DNA of 64,000 bases from Sphingobacterium griseoflavum (GCF_014653155.1 NZ_BNAF01000009.1:124001-188000); one strand, 5' to 3'. Counted from the stretch's first letter, positions 8,263 to 17,870 are shown. Program-made: numbers and translations. The notes: generated from the sequence alone by a model not told the origin.

Positions 8263-9264
8263 TTAGCCACTGATATAGTGACCATAAGGGATCTTGCGCA
8301 ATAGGAATATTATCGCAAATGAGGCCAGCATAGTGAGCAATGCCGCCACCGGAATTTTGTATAGCGTTGGAAGGTCTACAAGGGGATGTACGTAATTCAA
8401 TACAATAATGTGTACCAGATAGATGCCGAAACTATGTCTGTCCAATGCCTGTAACCATGCGGGAGGCGGTTTTATCAATAGATTTTTACAGAGGAGAAAT
8501 ACCAAACTGGCGAGAAGAGCATTGTTGAGGGCAAGGTAGCCATAAAATGCAGGAGAGAATCCGTGGACCGACTGGCTGTAAAGCCTTGTCCCGTAGGTAT
8601 TGAAAAGAATCACAACGATAATGAGTATGGCAAGCGTGCCGTTGGTAACACGGAATGCTTTTTTAGCCAGCATGTATCCAAGGACGGTATAGCCGGCATA
8701 ACCGTAAAAAAAAGACAGGTCTAATTTTGGCATATATGCCGCGTAGCTTTTATTCATGATGAGTAACGAAGCGGCCCATAGGGATAATAACATGTACATT
8801 TCCTTTTCGGACGCGTGGCGCACCAGGATGCGGATGAACGGTATAGCGAGGTACACCCCTATGATCATGTACAGAAACCATAGATGGGCACTCGGTCCAT
8901 GCAATATTTTTTCTATGCTTATTTCTAGAACGCGGTCGGCTGGCAATACCTCCACATTGGTGTAGCGGTAGAAATAATATACCAAATAAACCGTAATCCA
9001 AAAGAGAAAGGGCCATAAAATCCGAGTCACGCGCTTCTGATAAAAGACAAAAATGTCTTCCTTTTTGTCTAATAGCAGCGCGCCAGAGATCAGGAGGAAA
9101 AGCGGAACGGAAAATCGTGACATACTGTTTAAGATATTGGCATAGCTCCAATCCAAGGAGTTGGCACTAAACGTATGCAGATACCCCGTAGAGGCATGAA
9201 TAAGAATAACCAAAAATGTTGCCAGTACACGAAGGGTGACAAGATATGGAATGGATTGTTGCAT
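8263..9264 (-). CDS. Acyltransferase-3 family integral membrane protein
   Basis: A 333-residue polytopic membrane protein of the acyltransferase-3 (OafA/WecH) family, with about ten helices. The first segment carries the conserved histidine (H23 in LVILIHAS) that the family uses for acyl transfer. A second family hallmark is HLWFLYMIIGVYLAIP near residue 130. Members O-acetylate or succinylate cell-surface polysaccharides, lipids or osmolytes; the acceptor here is unknown and no glycan-synthesis genes adjoin it. A near-match promoter TAACTTTA ends 3 nt before the ATG. Confidence 0.85.
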   Translation of the reverse strand: MQQSIPYLVTLRVLATFLVILIHASTGYLHTFSANSLDWSYANILNSMSRFSVPLFLLISGALLLDKKEDIFVFYQKRVTRILWPFLFWITVYLVYYFYRYTNVEVLPADRVLEISIEKILHGPSAHLWFLYMIIGVYLAIPFIRILVRHASEKEMYMLLSLWAASLLIMNKSYAAYMPKLDLSFFYGYAGYTVLGYMLAKKAFRVTNGTLAILIIVVILFNTYGTRLYSQSVHGFSPAFYGYLALNNALLASLVFLLCKNLLIKPPPAWLQALDRHSFGIYLVHIIVLNYVHPLVDLPTLYKIPVAALLTMLASFAIIFLLRKIPYGHYISG

Positions 9265-9477
9265 AGCTAAAGTTACTTTATTTTTCGTTCGATGAGCCTG
9301 CTATTTTTTCTGCTGTATCGATTAAAAAAAACGCAATAGTGGCAACTTTGTCTTGCTATTTTTCACAGTGTGCTATTCGGAAGGCCATAATAGGGATGTA
9401 TGTAGCATTGGAATGAGAATTGTTGGATCCTACAAAGTTATCACATAAGGAATTAAAAAAAATAAGTAAATTGCAGA

Positions 9478-10266
9478 ATGGGATTCGCCACTAAGAAATC
9501 TAGACGCTGGGAGCTACAACAACTGACTTGGACCTTCATATCCATCGTGATGTTTATTCCGTTGCCGATCCATATCTTTCCCTTTGTTATGCTGACACAG
9601 GCGCGAAAAAGTAAAATAAGATCGTGGTATGTTACCGGCATGGTGCTTTTGTTGATTGAGCTGGGGCTTTTCGCATCTTTTATTTATTTTTTTGGAACGC
9701 TTTCTCAAGCTATGCTGCTCACACTAAGCGGTTCGGTGACGTCCTATATTGTCGGTAATGGTTTACTGCTAAATCGAGCAAAACCCTATTTGCAACGTTT
9801 GGAGCTCGCAGAAATCCGGCCGTTGGCATGGATTCCAACAGCTGCATCCCGAAACAAGGTTCAGCAATTGCCACAGGCGGCATTAGATACACCACAGTTG
9901 TTTATTGAGCGACTCATTCACTGGCGGAAAGAGATCGGCAACCGTACCATTCATCAAAATATAGATAAGATTATTCACCTGTTTCAGCTATTGGAAAGAA
10001 GTGATAAGATGGAAGCGGAGCGGTTTCTTGTCCGGCACGCCACAGTCGTCAATGTATTAATGAAATATGATGAGATTGAGAACTCTAGATTGAATAACAG
10101 CGTAACGATAGCATCTAAGAAGAAATTAGAAGATGTAATCGCGAAGGCGGCAATAGCGATTGAGCAAGAGGTAACCAACCAGTTTAAATCTGGAATTTTA
10201 GATGTTTCTGCGGAAACAGACGTATATATTCAAAGCTTAAAAAATAGAAACCTTTTAAACGAATAG
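9478..10266 (+). CDS. XpaC-like membrane protein, partner of TelA
   Basis: A 262-residue protein with about three hydrophobic segments in the first 105 residues (TFISIVMFIPLPIHIFPF, a second from about 58, and a weaker third near 80-95) and a cytosolic helical C-terminal part. The stretch from LLERSDKMEAERFLVRH through VLMKYDEIENS resembles XpaC, the 5-bromo-4-chloroindolyl phosphate hydrolysis family, which typically precedes TelA. Here the TelA gene follows after 3 nt, supporting the assignment by context. The name derives from an X-phos phenotype in Bacillus and does not prove phosphatase activity; no phosphatase active site was seen. Role: probably membrane-stress or toxic-anion tolerance with TelA. 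Confidence 0.68.
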   Translation: MGFATKKSRRWELQQLTWTFISIVMFIPLPIHIFPFVMLTQARKSKIRSWYVTGMVLLLIELGLFASFIYFFGTLSQAMLLTLSGSVTSYIVGNGLLLNRAKPYLQRLELAEIRPLAWIPTAASRNKVQQLPQAALDTPQLFIERLIHWRKEIGNRTIHQNIDKIIHLFQLLERSDKMEAERFLVRHATVVNVLMKYDEIENSRLNNSVTIASKKKLEDVIAKAAIAIEQEVTNQFKSGILDVSAETDVYIQSLKNRNLLNE

Positions 10267-10269
10267 CTG

Positions 10270-11376
10270 ATGGCAAATCTAGACTTAACGACATACGAAG
10301 ACAACCAAGAAGATAAAAGCAAATCGGTAGCCCCGAACTTTACTGCGGAAGAGAAGTCCCAGATCGAACAGTATAAAAGTAAGATCAATTTGACGTCTAC
10401 CACCGATATAATTCAATATGGAGTTGGTAGTCAAACGAAGGTAAGCAACTTCTCCAATGAGATTTTGAAGCAGGTGCGGACCAAGGATATGGGCGGGGCA
10501 GAAGATATTCTGTTAAACCTTCGTTCAGACATTAAATCGTTTGACGAAAACTTGAATAAAAAGCCGCTGATTCCATTTTTCGACAACTTGAAGAAAAAGG
10601 TACAGCGTATGCGCACCGAATACCAAAGTGTGGAGAAGAACATCCATCAGATCGAACTTAAGCTGGAGGGGCATTACAAAAATTTGGCGAAGGATGTGCA
10701 TATCTTCGACAAGTTGTTTGTGGAGAATCAGCATTTCTTTAAGGAGCTGTCTTTGTATATTGCGGCGGGCGAGGAAAAGTTGGAAGAGGTGCATAACGTT
10801 ACCTTGCCGCAGATGAAGGCAGAGGCTGAAAGCTCTGGCGATCAACAGAAAATTCAGCAGTACAAGGACATGGAGCAACATGTCGTGCGTTTCGAGCGCA
10901 AAGTACACGATTTGAAGTTGACGCGTATGGTTGTTTTGCAAACTGCACCTCAGATCAGATTGATCCAGAACAATAGCTCGTCCCTTATGGAAAAGATCCA
11001 ATCTTCTTTGGTGAACACGATACCCTTATGGAAAAACCAAATGGTCTTGACACTGGGCATCGCCCACTCCCAAAAGGCGCTGGAGGCGCAAAAGGCGGTA
11101 ACCGATGCCACCAATGAGCTGCTTCGCCGAAATTCAGAGATGTTGAAAGAATCAACGGTGAATATTGCCAAAGAAACGGAGCGTGGTATTGTCGATATAG
11201 AGACTATCAAGAAAGCGAACCAAGACATTGTGTCGACGATTGAACAAGTGTTGCAGATCCAGCGTGAAGGGCGTGAAAAGCGCAAGGTTGTAGAGCAGGA
11301 ATTGATCCAAGCCGAGAGTGATCTCAAAACAAACCTATTGAAATCGTCCACGGACGACAATAAACTGATTAATTAG
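10270..11376 (+). CDS. TelA/KlaA-family toxic anion resistance protein
   Basis: A 368-residue, highly helical and charged cytosolic protein of the TelA family, linked to tellurite resistance on plasmids and to membrane stress in chromosomes. Supporting features are the N-terminal YGVGSQTKVSNFSNEILKQV, coiled coil through the middle, and the C-terminal ETERGIVDIETIKKANQDI followed by a heptad-rich end. It forms an operon with the XpaC-like gene (3-nt gap) and ends at a strong terminator. Comparative genomics of Ter-type systems places TelA/XpaC with membrane-linked stress modules. The biochemical function remains unknown. Confidence 0.85.
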   Translation: MANLDLTTYEDNQEDKSKSVAPNFTAEEKSQIEQYKSKINLTSTTDIIQYGVGSQTKVSNFSNEILKQVRTKDMGGAEDILLNLRSDIKSFDENLNKKPLIPFFDNLKKKVQRMRTEYQSVEKNIHQIELKLEGHYKNLAKDVHIFDKLFVENQHFFKELSLYIAAGEEKLEEVHNVTLPQMKAEAESSGDQQKIQQYKDMEQHVVRFERKVHDLKLTRMVVLQTAPQIRLIQNNSSSLMEKIQSSLVNTIPLWKNQMVLTLGIAHSQKALEAQKAVTDATNELLRRNSEMLKESTVNIAKETERGIVDIETIKKANQDIVSTIEQVLQIQREGREKRKVVEQELIQAESDLKTNLLKSSTDDNKLIN

Positions 11377-11408
11377 GTCGTTGTAACCAAAGGTCGAGAT
11401 CCCGCAAT

Positions 11409-11442
11409 AAAAAAGCGTTTGTCGTGACACAAACGCTTTTTT
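11409..11442. terminator. Bidirectional intrinsic terminator
   Basis: 14-bp perfect stem (11409-11422 with 11429-11442), 6-nt loop, A-run before and T-run after. It serves the TelA operon on plus and the lipoprotein gene on minus, whose stop is 16 nt further. Confidence 0.93.
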
Positions 11443-11457
11443 ATTGATCTTGTTCTG

Positions 11458-11991
11458 CTAATCTTCCCAACGTCTTTTCGGAAGACAGGATATGCTATGT
11501 ATTTTGCGTAGGACTACAGGTCTTTGATCAAAGCGGCTTTCTAGCACTAACGAGTCCGCATCGTGATAGGCCACGCGATAGCGCGGAAGGTATGTTCCGG
11601 TTTTGTAGCAACCGGCCGTTTTATACTTTCCGTTTTCTTTGGTATAGATGCCTTCTCCGATCAAACTATCCCCACGCATCACGTAGACTCCCTTCGCGTA
11701 TTCGTTCCACTCACCGTTCTTATAACAAGAGTCTGGTATGCGCTTCATTTTGGCATGAACGTGCATTGTGGTATACACCGAATCGCAAATGAACTTGAAT
11801 TCGTGCAAAGTGTAATCCATCATTTGCGTTTGATGGGGGATGCTGTCTTGCACCCATACACCTTGTAGGAACGCTGCACCTTCCGTTTGCATCTCGGAGT
11901 GTCGCACGCAGCTGTTTGTAGCAAACAGCATGCTCGCCAAAAGTGCCCAGCATGCCGTTCTTTTGATATTTTGCTCGGGTAGATTTATCAC
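11458..11991 (-). CDS. Small lipoprotein downstream of fumarase
   Basis: A 177-residue predicted lipoprotein of unknown function. The N-terminus has a positively charged start, a hydrophobic run ACWALLASMLFA and a lipobox-like TNSC at C28. The mature part has a possible beta-repeat flavour (KNGEWNEYAKGVYVMRGDS then KENGKYKTAGCYKTG). The start codon is a GTG only 4 nt after the fumC stop, and no earlier in-frame ATG exists, so the two are probably translationally linked. Such proteins next to fumC in this family are sometimes labelled fumarate hydratase by neighbourhood, but no fumarase motif is present. Confidence 0.65.
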   Translation of the reverse strand: MINLPEQNIKRTACWALLASMLFATNSCVRHSEMQTEGAAFLQGVWVQDSIPHQTQMMDYTLHEFKFICDSVYTTMHVHAKMKRIPDSCYKNGEWNEYAKGVYVMRGDSLIGEGIYTKENGKYKTAGCYKTGTYLPRYRVAYHDADSLVLESRFDQRPVVLRKIHSISCLPKRRWED

Positions 11992-11995
11992 CTAA

Positions 11996-13393
11996 TTATT
12001 TTAAGCTTCCAACCATTTCTTCTGGCTTCACCCATGCATCAAATTCTTCCGCGGTTACGTAACCCAAAGCAATAGCCGTTTCCTTCAACGTCGAATTGTT
12101 TTTATGGGCAGTTTGCGCGATTTCCGCAGCTTTGTAATAACCGATTTTGGTGTTCAATGCGGTAACAAGCATCAAGGAGTTGTTTACAAGTTCCTCTATG
12201 CGTGCGTAATTGGGTTCGATACCTACCGCGCAGTGCTCTTCGAAAGACACGCAAGCATCCCCGATTAATCGGGCCGACTGTAGGAAATTAGCAGCCATAA
12301 GCGGCTTGAACACATTCAATTCGTAATGCCCCTGCGTACCGCCAATGGTGATGGCAACATCATTGCCCATGACTTGTGCGGCCACCATTGTTAATGCCTC
12401 ACATTGGGTCGGATTGACTTTGCCGGGCATGATGGAAGATCCGGGTTCATTCTCTGGAATCAGAATTTCGCCAATGCCCGAACGTGGACCAGATGCTAAC
12501 ATGCGAATATCGTTGGCAATCTTATTTAATGAAACAGCAAGTTGCTTCAAGGCTCCGTGGGATTCCACGATAGCATCATGGGCCGCTAACGCCTCAAATT
12601 TGTTGGGTGCCGTAACGAAAGGCAATCCGGTGAACTCGGCAATATATTTTGCGACTAAAACATCATATCCTTTAGGCGTATTCAAGCCCGTTCCTACAGC
12701 GGTTCCGCCCAAAGCAAGTTCGGCTAAGTGTAGCAAGGTATTTTTGACGGCTTTGATGCCATAGTTTAGCTGAGCAACATAGCCAGACAGTTCTTGTCCC
12801 AAGGTAACTGGGGTTGCGTCCATCAAATGTGTACGGCCAATTTTTACGACGCTCATGAACTCTTCGGATTTACGCTGCAAGGTGTCGCGCAATTTTTCTA
12901 CGCCTGGAATGGTAACCTCAACAACTGCTTTGTATGCTGCGATATGCATCCCCGTAGGAAAGGTGTCGTTGGACGACTGTGATTTATTTACATCATCGTT
13001 TGCTTTGAGAACAGGATCGCCTTCACCGATTTTTCCGCCAGCCAATACCTGCGCACGGTTTGCAATGACCTCATTGACATTCATATTAGATTGCGTTCCG
13101 GATCCCGTTTGCCAAATAACCAATGGGAATTCATCCGTAAGTTTTCCGGCTAGGATTTCATCACAGACCGCCGCTATGGCATCTCGTTTCTCTATAGACA
13201 GCACGCCGAGATCGTGATTTGCAAAGGCGGCAGCTTTCTTGAGATAGGCAAAACCTGCTATGATTTCTGTAGGCATGGATGCCGAAGGCCCAATCTTAAA
13301 ATTGTTACGTGAACGCTCAGTCTGTGCTCCCCAGTATTTATCTGCAGGAACTTGCACTTCGCCCATCGTGTCTTTTTCTATTCTGAATGACAT
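11996..13393 (-). CDS. fumC: Fumarate hydratase class II
   Basis: A 465-residue, oxygen-stable, iron-independent fumarase that converts fumarate to L-malate in the TCA cycle. The lyase-1 signature [13 protein letters not shown] near residue 320 is complete, as are [14 protein letters not shown] near 97 and [11 protein letters not shown] near 185. Length matches FumC exactly, and the homotetramer-forming central helices are intact. A TAnnTTTG box 23 nt upstream gives a short leader. The following lipoprotein gene is probably co-transcribed. Confidence 0.96.
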   Translation of the reverse strand: MSFRIEKDTMGEVQVPADKYWGAQTERSRNNFKIGPSASMPTEIIAGFAYLKKAAAFANHDLGVLSIEKRDAIAAVCDEILAGKLTDEFPLVIWQTGSGTQSNMNVNEVIANRAQVLAGGKIGEGDPVLKANDDVNKSQSSNDTFPTGMHIAAYKAVVEVTIPGVEKLRDTLQRKSEEFMSVVKIGRTHLMDATPVTLGQELSGYVAQLNYGIKAVKNTLLHLAELALGGTAVGTGLNTPKGYDVLVAKYIAEFTGLPFVTAPNKFEALAAHDAIVESHGALKQLAVSLNKIANDIRMLASGPRSGIGEILIPENEPGSSIMPGKVNPTQCEALTMVAAQVMGNDVAITIGGTQGHYELNVFKPLMAANFLQSARLIGDACVSFEEHCAVGIEPNYARIEELVNNSLMLVTALNTKIGYYKAAEIAQTAHKNNSTLKETAIALGYVTAEEFDAWVKPEEMVGSLK

Positions 13394-13416
13394 AATTAAA
13401 CGTATTTATTTACGTG

Positions 13417-13424
13417 CAAAGTTA
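13417..13424 (-). promoter_or_regulatory. TAnnTTTG promoter box for fumC
   Basis: TAACTTTG on the minus strand, 23 nt before the fumC ATG. Confidence 0.6.
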
Positions 13425-13476
13425 ATGAAAATTATAGAGAAGCTGTGCGGATTGCCTGACTGAATTGCTTTTGTGG

Positions 13477-14046
13477 TTACATGCCAAGCCTCTTATCAAT
13501 TCGCTCTTGGACATGATGATAAAGCTGTTTGGGCTTAAGCGTTCGCCAAGGAAAGCTGTTCAGTTCGCCTCCAAAATGTATGTAATAGTCTATGCCGTGC
13601 GATTTGAACTCTTGAATCACATGTTCCCTAAAATTCAGCGCTACGATCCATCCATCGCTGCTGTCTTCATACCACTCTTCATAATAGGAGTCGTCTGATC
13701 CATGGAAATTTAATACATTCTCGCCGATCAGCAGAAATTTATCGACGCCCTCTGCTGCCAGCATATCGATTACCTCTCTTTTGAGCAACATAATATCGTT
13801 GTAAATAGCGTCGTTCCATTCGCCAATAAGCTCTATGATGGCGTATCCTTTTTCATAATCCACATAGAGCACTTTGAGGTATAGGGTTTGGGAACCAAAA
13901 TCATCCCACTGGGGATGGAGCAAAAAGTTATAGATCTTCTTATCAAACTCAAATTCGCTATAAACCACGCCATAAAATGGCGATCGCTCATCATCTGCAG
14001 CGACGTAATCGTCACGCCAATTGTAGTAGGGTTCTATCTCGTGCAA
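13477..14046 (-). CDS. Uncharacterised acidic protein, TTG start
   Basis: A 189-residue cytosolic protein that I do not recognise. It is rich in Asp, Glu, Tyr and Trp, with no signal peptide or membrane helix. Features include MHEIEPYYNWRDDY at the start, a central DVDYEKGY-like strand region (VLYVDYEKGYAIIELIGEW), and HGSDDSYYEEWYEDSSDGW near 122-140. The only usable start is a TTG at 14046, since a stop lies four codons upstream and the next ATG is deep inside. A near-match box TAACTTTA is 30 nt upstream. It sits 83 bp upstream of fumC on the same strand, which does not show a link. Confidence 0.6.
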   Translation of the reverse strand: MHEIEPYYNWRDDYVAADDERSPFYGVVYSEFEFDKKIYNFLLHPQWDDFGSQTLYLKVLYVDYEKGYAIIELIGEWNDAIYNDIMLLKREVIDMLAAEGVDKFLLIGENVLNFHGSDDSYYEEWYEDSSDGWIVALNFREHVIQEFKSHGIDYYIHFGGELNSFPWRTLKPKQLYHHVQERIDKRLGM

Positions 14047-14231
14047 AACGGATTTGTTTTAGTTGTCCAGCAGCTATAAAGTTACATGGAATTTGTATAT
14101 GTATAACTCAACATGCTAATTACTTCGGTAGCCTATTCCATATGACATAAAAATTATGAAACATTAGCCGCTTTTAAGTGTATTTTAAGCAAATACCTGT
14201 TGATTTAGCATGCAAATTGAAGAAAACTATT

Positions 14232-14239
14232 TAATTTTG
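14232..14239 (+). promoter_or_regulatory. TAnnTTTG promoter box for S41 protease
   Basis: TAATTTTG, 16 nt before ATG 14256. Confidence 0.55.
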
Positions 14240-14255
14240 CAAACGAATTTTATAC

Positions 14256-15860
14256 ATGCAGAAAGGTACAAAAAGAAATCTATTTGTCGCAGCGACATAT
14301 GCCGCCGTCTTGCTATTGGGGATCCTTTTAGGGCAAAACTATGTGGATGAGCAGGGGAGCAAGCCGGGGAATAGTTTGGTTCCGATCGGTTTGTCTAATA
14401 ATACGTGGAAAATACAGCAACTGTTGGATTTGGTGGCTGACAGTTACGTAGACAGCGTAAATGTAGATTCTGTACAAAATGGGGCGATCAATCATATCAT
14501 TTCACATTTGGATCCGTATTCAAGTTATCTCGTTCCCAATGAGTCGCAGCGGCAGACCGAAATTTTGGAGGGCACTTTTGAAGGCATCGGCATGGAGTAC
14601 TTCAATTTGAACGATACCTTGATGATTGTGTCGCTGATCAATGGGGGACCTGCCGATAAGGCTGGATTTCGCGTGGGCGATAAGCTATTGAAGATCGGCA
14701 ACCAAACGGTGGCTGGGATCAATATATCAAGAGAACGTGTAGAAAAGTTGATCCGAGGGCGCCGAGGTACATCCCTACATATCCATGTCAAGCGTGACTT
14801 TGAAGAACTGGCCGCACCGATTAAGGTCGTGCGCGATCAAGTTACGGTAAGTTCTTTGGACGTCGTGTATATGATTCGGCCAGGAATAGGCTATGTGAAA
14901 GTGCGTCGCTTCGGTATCAATACAGGCGACGAATTTCGCCAAGCGGTGGTGGAATTGAGGAAGCAGGGCGCGACCAAGTTGATCCTCGATCTTCGTGACA
15001 ACGGAGGCGGGTACTTTCATATGGCAATCAAAATGGCTAGTGAGTTTTTTAGTGATCGGAGGTTGGTGGTCTATACGGAGGGGGCACATGAAGAGAAACA
15101 AACGTATTATTCTGATGAAGGTGGAAACTTTTCTACGGGCGAACTGGTCGTTTTGATCAATGAAAATACGGCATCAGCCAGTGAAATTGTTGCGGGAGCT
15201 GTTCAGGATTGGGATCGAGGAACGATCATTGGGCGGCGCTCTTATGGTAAGGGTATCGTTCAGGAACAGTATGATTTTTCTGACGGGTCTACAGTCAATC
15301 TTAGTATTGCGCGCTATTTTACGCCACTTGGAAGAAGTATCCAAAAAAAGTACAGCCCCAATTGGTCCAACATGGTTGATTTCAACAATATGTACGAAGG
15401 GCTTTGGGCGTTGGATACGCTTTATGCGCACGGCAAAACGTTCAAGACGCTCGGCGGTAAACCCGTCTACAGCGGCGGGGGTATCCTCCCGGATATTGTA
15501 GTTCCAGTCGATTCCAACGCGTTGAGTTTATTTTACCAGGATTTGATTCAGTATAGCTTTATTGAACAATTTGTTTATACACGTTTCACCAAAAAACTAC
15601 CTGCATACTCTATAGACAACTTTTTGCAAGGCTACCACTTGCCTGACAATGAGTATCACCGATTTATTGACTTTGTACGTGCGGAAGGCTTTTTAATTTC
15701 GGATCGGAAGAAGAACGACCTTCGGCGGGTCATTGAAAGCGATATCGAAGCTTTGGTTGGCCGATATTATTTTGGTAGAGAAGCGTATTTCAAGGTGAAG
15801 AACAGAAGTGACGCTTTTGTGCGGCGCGGATTGGAATTTTTGGAGGCCGCGCAGCTTTAA
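14256..15860 (+). CDS. S41 carboxyl-terminal processing protease
   Basis: A 534-residue periplasmic serine protease of the CtpA/Prc family. A single N-terminal hydrophobic segment (residues 9-25) anchors or exports it. A PDZ domain spans about 95-180 (GIGMEYFNLND, GGPADKAGFRVGDKLL), then the S41 fold follows. The Ser/Lys dyad is visible: S309 in NTASASEIVAG and K332 in SYGKGIVQ. A helical C-terminal extension of about 130 residues follows the catalytic core. It should trim or degrade C-termini of envelope proteins. It is a single-gene unit convergent with the membrane EEP gene. Confidence 0.92.
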   Translation: MQKGTKRNLFVAATYAAVLLLGILLGQNYVDEQGSKPGNSLVPIGLSNNTWKIQQLLDLVADSYVDSVNVDSVQNGAINHIISHLDPYSSYLVPNESQRQTEILEGTFEGIGMEYFNLNDTLMIVSLINGGPADKAGFRVGDKLLKIGNQTVAGINISRERVEKLIRGRRGTSLHIHVKRDFEELAAPIKVVRDQVTVSSLDVVYMIRPGIGYVKVRRFGINTGDEFRQAVVELRKQGATKLILDLRDNGGGYFHMAIKMASEFFSDRRLVVYTEGAHEEKQTYYSDEGGNFSTGELVVLINENTASASEIVAGAVQDWDRGTIIGRRSYGKGIVQEQYDFSDGSTVNLSIARYFTPLGRSIQKKYSPNWSNMVDFNNMYEGLWALDTLYAHGKTFKTLGGKPVYSGGGILPDIVVPVDSNALSLFYQDLIQYSFIEQFVYTRFTKKLPAYSIDNFLQGYHLPDNEYHRFIDFVRAEGFLISDRKKNDLRRVIESDIEALVGRYYFGREAYFKVKNRSDAFVRRGLEFLEAAQL

Positions 15861-15883
15861 GAGATTCCGCTACACTTTCTTCG

Positions 15884-16993
15884 TCAGAAGGTTATGTCGG
15901 CCCACACGGGATAATGGTCGGACAGCTTTTCCTTGACCACTTCATAGTGTTTCACACGAAATTTCGTACTGCATAGAATGTAGTCTATTTGAAAAAGCGG
16001 GAGCATTTCATAGTGGGTCACACCCCAGCCGCTTCCTTTCTCACGGAAGGTGTTCTTTAGTCCATTCCGCACTAGGTTTACGCTATAGGACATTGGCGTA
16101 TCGTTGAAGTCGCCCATCACGAAGATGGGGTAGCGTGTGGCGTTCATGTGATCGCGTAGAGCTTCGGCTTGTTTGCTGCGTCCCTCAAAAGCATATTTCA
16201 ATTTTCTTCCGACCCGTCGTGTTGCACGCTCTTCATTGGTTACATTCGAAGGATTTTGGATAAACTCTTTATCTTCTGTTTGCAGGCCGAAGGAGCGTAA
16301 ATGAACATTGTAAACACGAATGGTATCGTTGGCGCGGACAACGTCGGCAAAAATAATCCGATTGATGCCATATTCGTTTTTAGTAATGGTGCCAGCGTTG
16401 ATAATGGGAAATTTAGAAAAGATAATTTGTCCGTACGCTTCATGCTCCGTTTTCATGGCCGGTTCAAAATAATAATCTTTGAAACCTGCTTCGTCCAAAA
16501 TCCGGCTGGTCATTTTTTTGGTACCTTTTATTTTAGAAAAAAACTCTTGAAAGCACAGGATGTCAGGATTCGTGTTTTTTATCAGTCGGATGACATCGCC
16601 TTTCAGATCCGTAGCGGGCAGTTGATCTATTTCAGTAAAAAGGTGTGCATTAAAGGTCATCACTCGTATGGTGCTATCTGTTTTCTCCGGACTTTTAACT
16701 TGCTTGCGAAAGCCCATATGCTGATTTAACAGATTCCAACCCAGAAAAATAGGAACTGCCATAACGAATGCATACTTCGGTTTGCGTAGCAGCCAGTAGC
16801 CTACAAAGCCTATGTTGACAAGGAGTATAGGCAGATAGCCCAATCCGAAAAATGCGATAGGCCAAAAAGTCTTCGGATTGATGTAGGCCGCGGAATAGCT
16901 TAACAACAACAACACTATCGCGATAGTGTTGCAAATTAATATTGTTTTGCTAAAAAACCCGAGATCTTTCCTGAACAAACTGTTTTTCGCCAT
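15884..16993 (-). CDS. Membrane-anchored EEP-family phosphodiesterase
   Basis: A 369-residue protein with three N-terminal membrane helices (about 15-100), then an EEP catalytic domain. Blocks present are MTFNAHLF, ILCFQEFF with its glutamate, VYNVHLRSF, VMGDFNDTPMSYS, DYILCS and the terminal SDHYPVWADI. It differs from the secreted EEP protein at 3444 in lacking a cleaved signal. ATG 16993 is 1 nt after the stop of the degenerate rhomboid gene, so the pair is tightly coupled; an upstream GTG at 17011 would overlap. Its position behind two rhomboids suggests a membrane-associated function, but the substrate is unknown. Confidence 0.85.
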   Translation of the reverse strand: MAKNSLFRKDLGFFSKTILICNTIAIVLLLLSYSAAYINPKTFWPIAFFGLGYLPILLVNIGFVGYWLLRKPKYAFVMAVPIFLGWNLLNQHMGFRKQVKSPEKTDSTIRVMTFNAHLFTEIDQLPATDLKGDVIRLIKNTNPDILCFQEFFSKIKGTKKMTSRILDEAGFKDYYFEPAMKTEHEAYGQIIFSKFPIINAGTITKNEYGINRIIFADVVRANDTIRVYNVHLRSFGLQTEDKEFIQNPSNVTNEERATRRVGRKLKYAFEGRSKQAEALRDHMNATRYPIFVMGDFNDTPMSYSVNLVRNGLKNTFREKGSGWGVTHYEMLPLFQIDYILCSTKFRVKHYEVVKEKLSDHYPVWADITF

Positions 16994-16994
16994 G

Positions 16995-17870
16995 TTATCG
17001 CTCGCTATCACTTGCTTTAAAAAGCACTTCTTTTTCTTGCGAAGTTAAGCTTTCGTAGCCTTCTACGGAAATTTTATCTAAAATCTCGTCGATCTCCTCT
17101 TGGTTGGGGAGGTCGGATTGATGTCTGTACTTCATGGTTGACTTGAAGGCCTTACCATGATGGACGACCTTCAGCTTAGATCTTTTCTGTAGCTGAAAAA
17201 ATGAGCTGAAATCATTTCCTTGCTGCAGGGCTCGTGTGACGACAAGCCCCCAAAGAGCGGCAAAGAGGAAGGATACTGCGCCGGCCTTATTGACCATACC
17301 GATGAAGATCACGGACAACGCAACATAAGCAATGGCCAAGTTTTTTAACGATATGTTTCCGATCAAAAAAAGACGAATCTCGGAACGCGGAACTAATGCC
17401 GCAATTGATGTGACGAGCGCAGCCAAAGCAAATGACACTCCTTGGTAGGATACCTGGGCGCTATTTTGGAAAGCCGGAATCGTCCCGAATATGGGGTACG
17501 AAAGCCCTCCTAAAAGTACGGCAGAGATAAAAATAAATAAAAACTGCCGTCGATTTAAAAAGTTAAGAAAGGTGTTGCCCATCCAGAACAGCCACAGGCA
17601 GTCAAACAGGAGGGACAGTAGGCCGGTGTATACAAAGGGGTAAGAAATAAGGCTCCAAGGCTGTTGCAAAAATTGAAGGAAGGAAAGCGGTAAGGTGAAA
17701 TCACGGACCACATAGTTGTACAGGGAAAAGTTGATCAATCCCAGGTCCTGGATCAGGTCGAAAAGATGAATGGCTACAAATAAAAGAACTTGAGCCGATA
17801 TGATATACGGGACAGGCGATGGACCTTGATACGTATCCCGCCAAAATGCTTTTAACACACTTTCTTTCAT
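16995..17870 (-). CDS. Degenerate rhomboid-fold protein, likely inactive
   Basis: A 291-residue six-helix rhomboid-superfamily protein. At the place of the GxSGxxxG motif it has SYQGVSFA, and the region of the catalytic histidine helix reads VNKAGAVSFLFAALWG without histidine. The usual HGGFxHxxxN loop-helix is YTGLLSLLFDCLWLFWMG. Both catalytic residues therefore appear missing, as in iRhom-type pseudoproteases. The C-terminal cytosolic tail contains ILDKISVEGYESLTSQE, a DUF6576-like motif frequent on Bacteroidota rhomboids. It lies between the active rhomboid and the EEP gene in one operon. A scaffolding or adaptor role is inference. Confidence 0.8.
   Translation of the reverse strand: MKESVLKAFWRDTYQGPSPVPYIISAQVLLFVAIHLFDLIQDLGLINFSLYNYVVRDFTLPLSFLQFLQQPWSLISYPFVYTGLLSLLFDCLWLFWMGNTFLNFLNRRQFLFIFISAVLLGGLSYPIFGTIPAFQNSAQVSYQGVSFALAALVTSIAALVPRSEIRLFLIGNISLKNLAIAYVALSVIFIGMVNKAGAVSFLFAALWGLVVTRALQQGNDFSSFFQLQKRSKLKVVHHGKAFKSTMKYRHQSDLPNQEEIDEILDKISVEGYESLTSQEKEVLFKASDSER

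Noticed and set aside
11458-11991. Lipoprotein as a second fumarate hydratase
   Set aside because: Only neighbourhood suggests this. None of the fumarase motifs is present and it has a lipobox.
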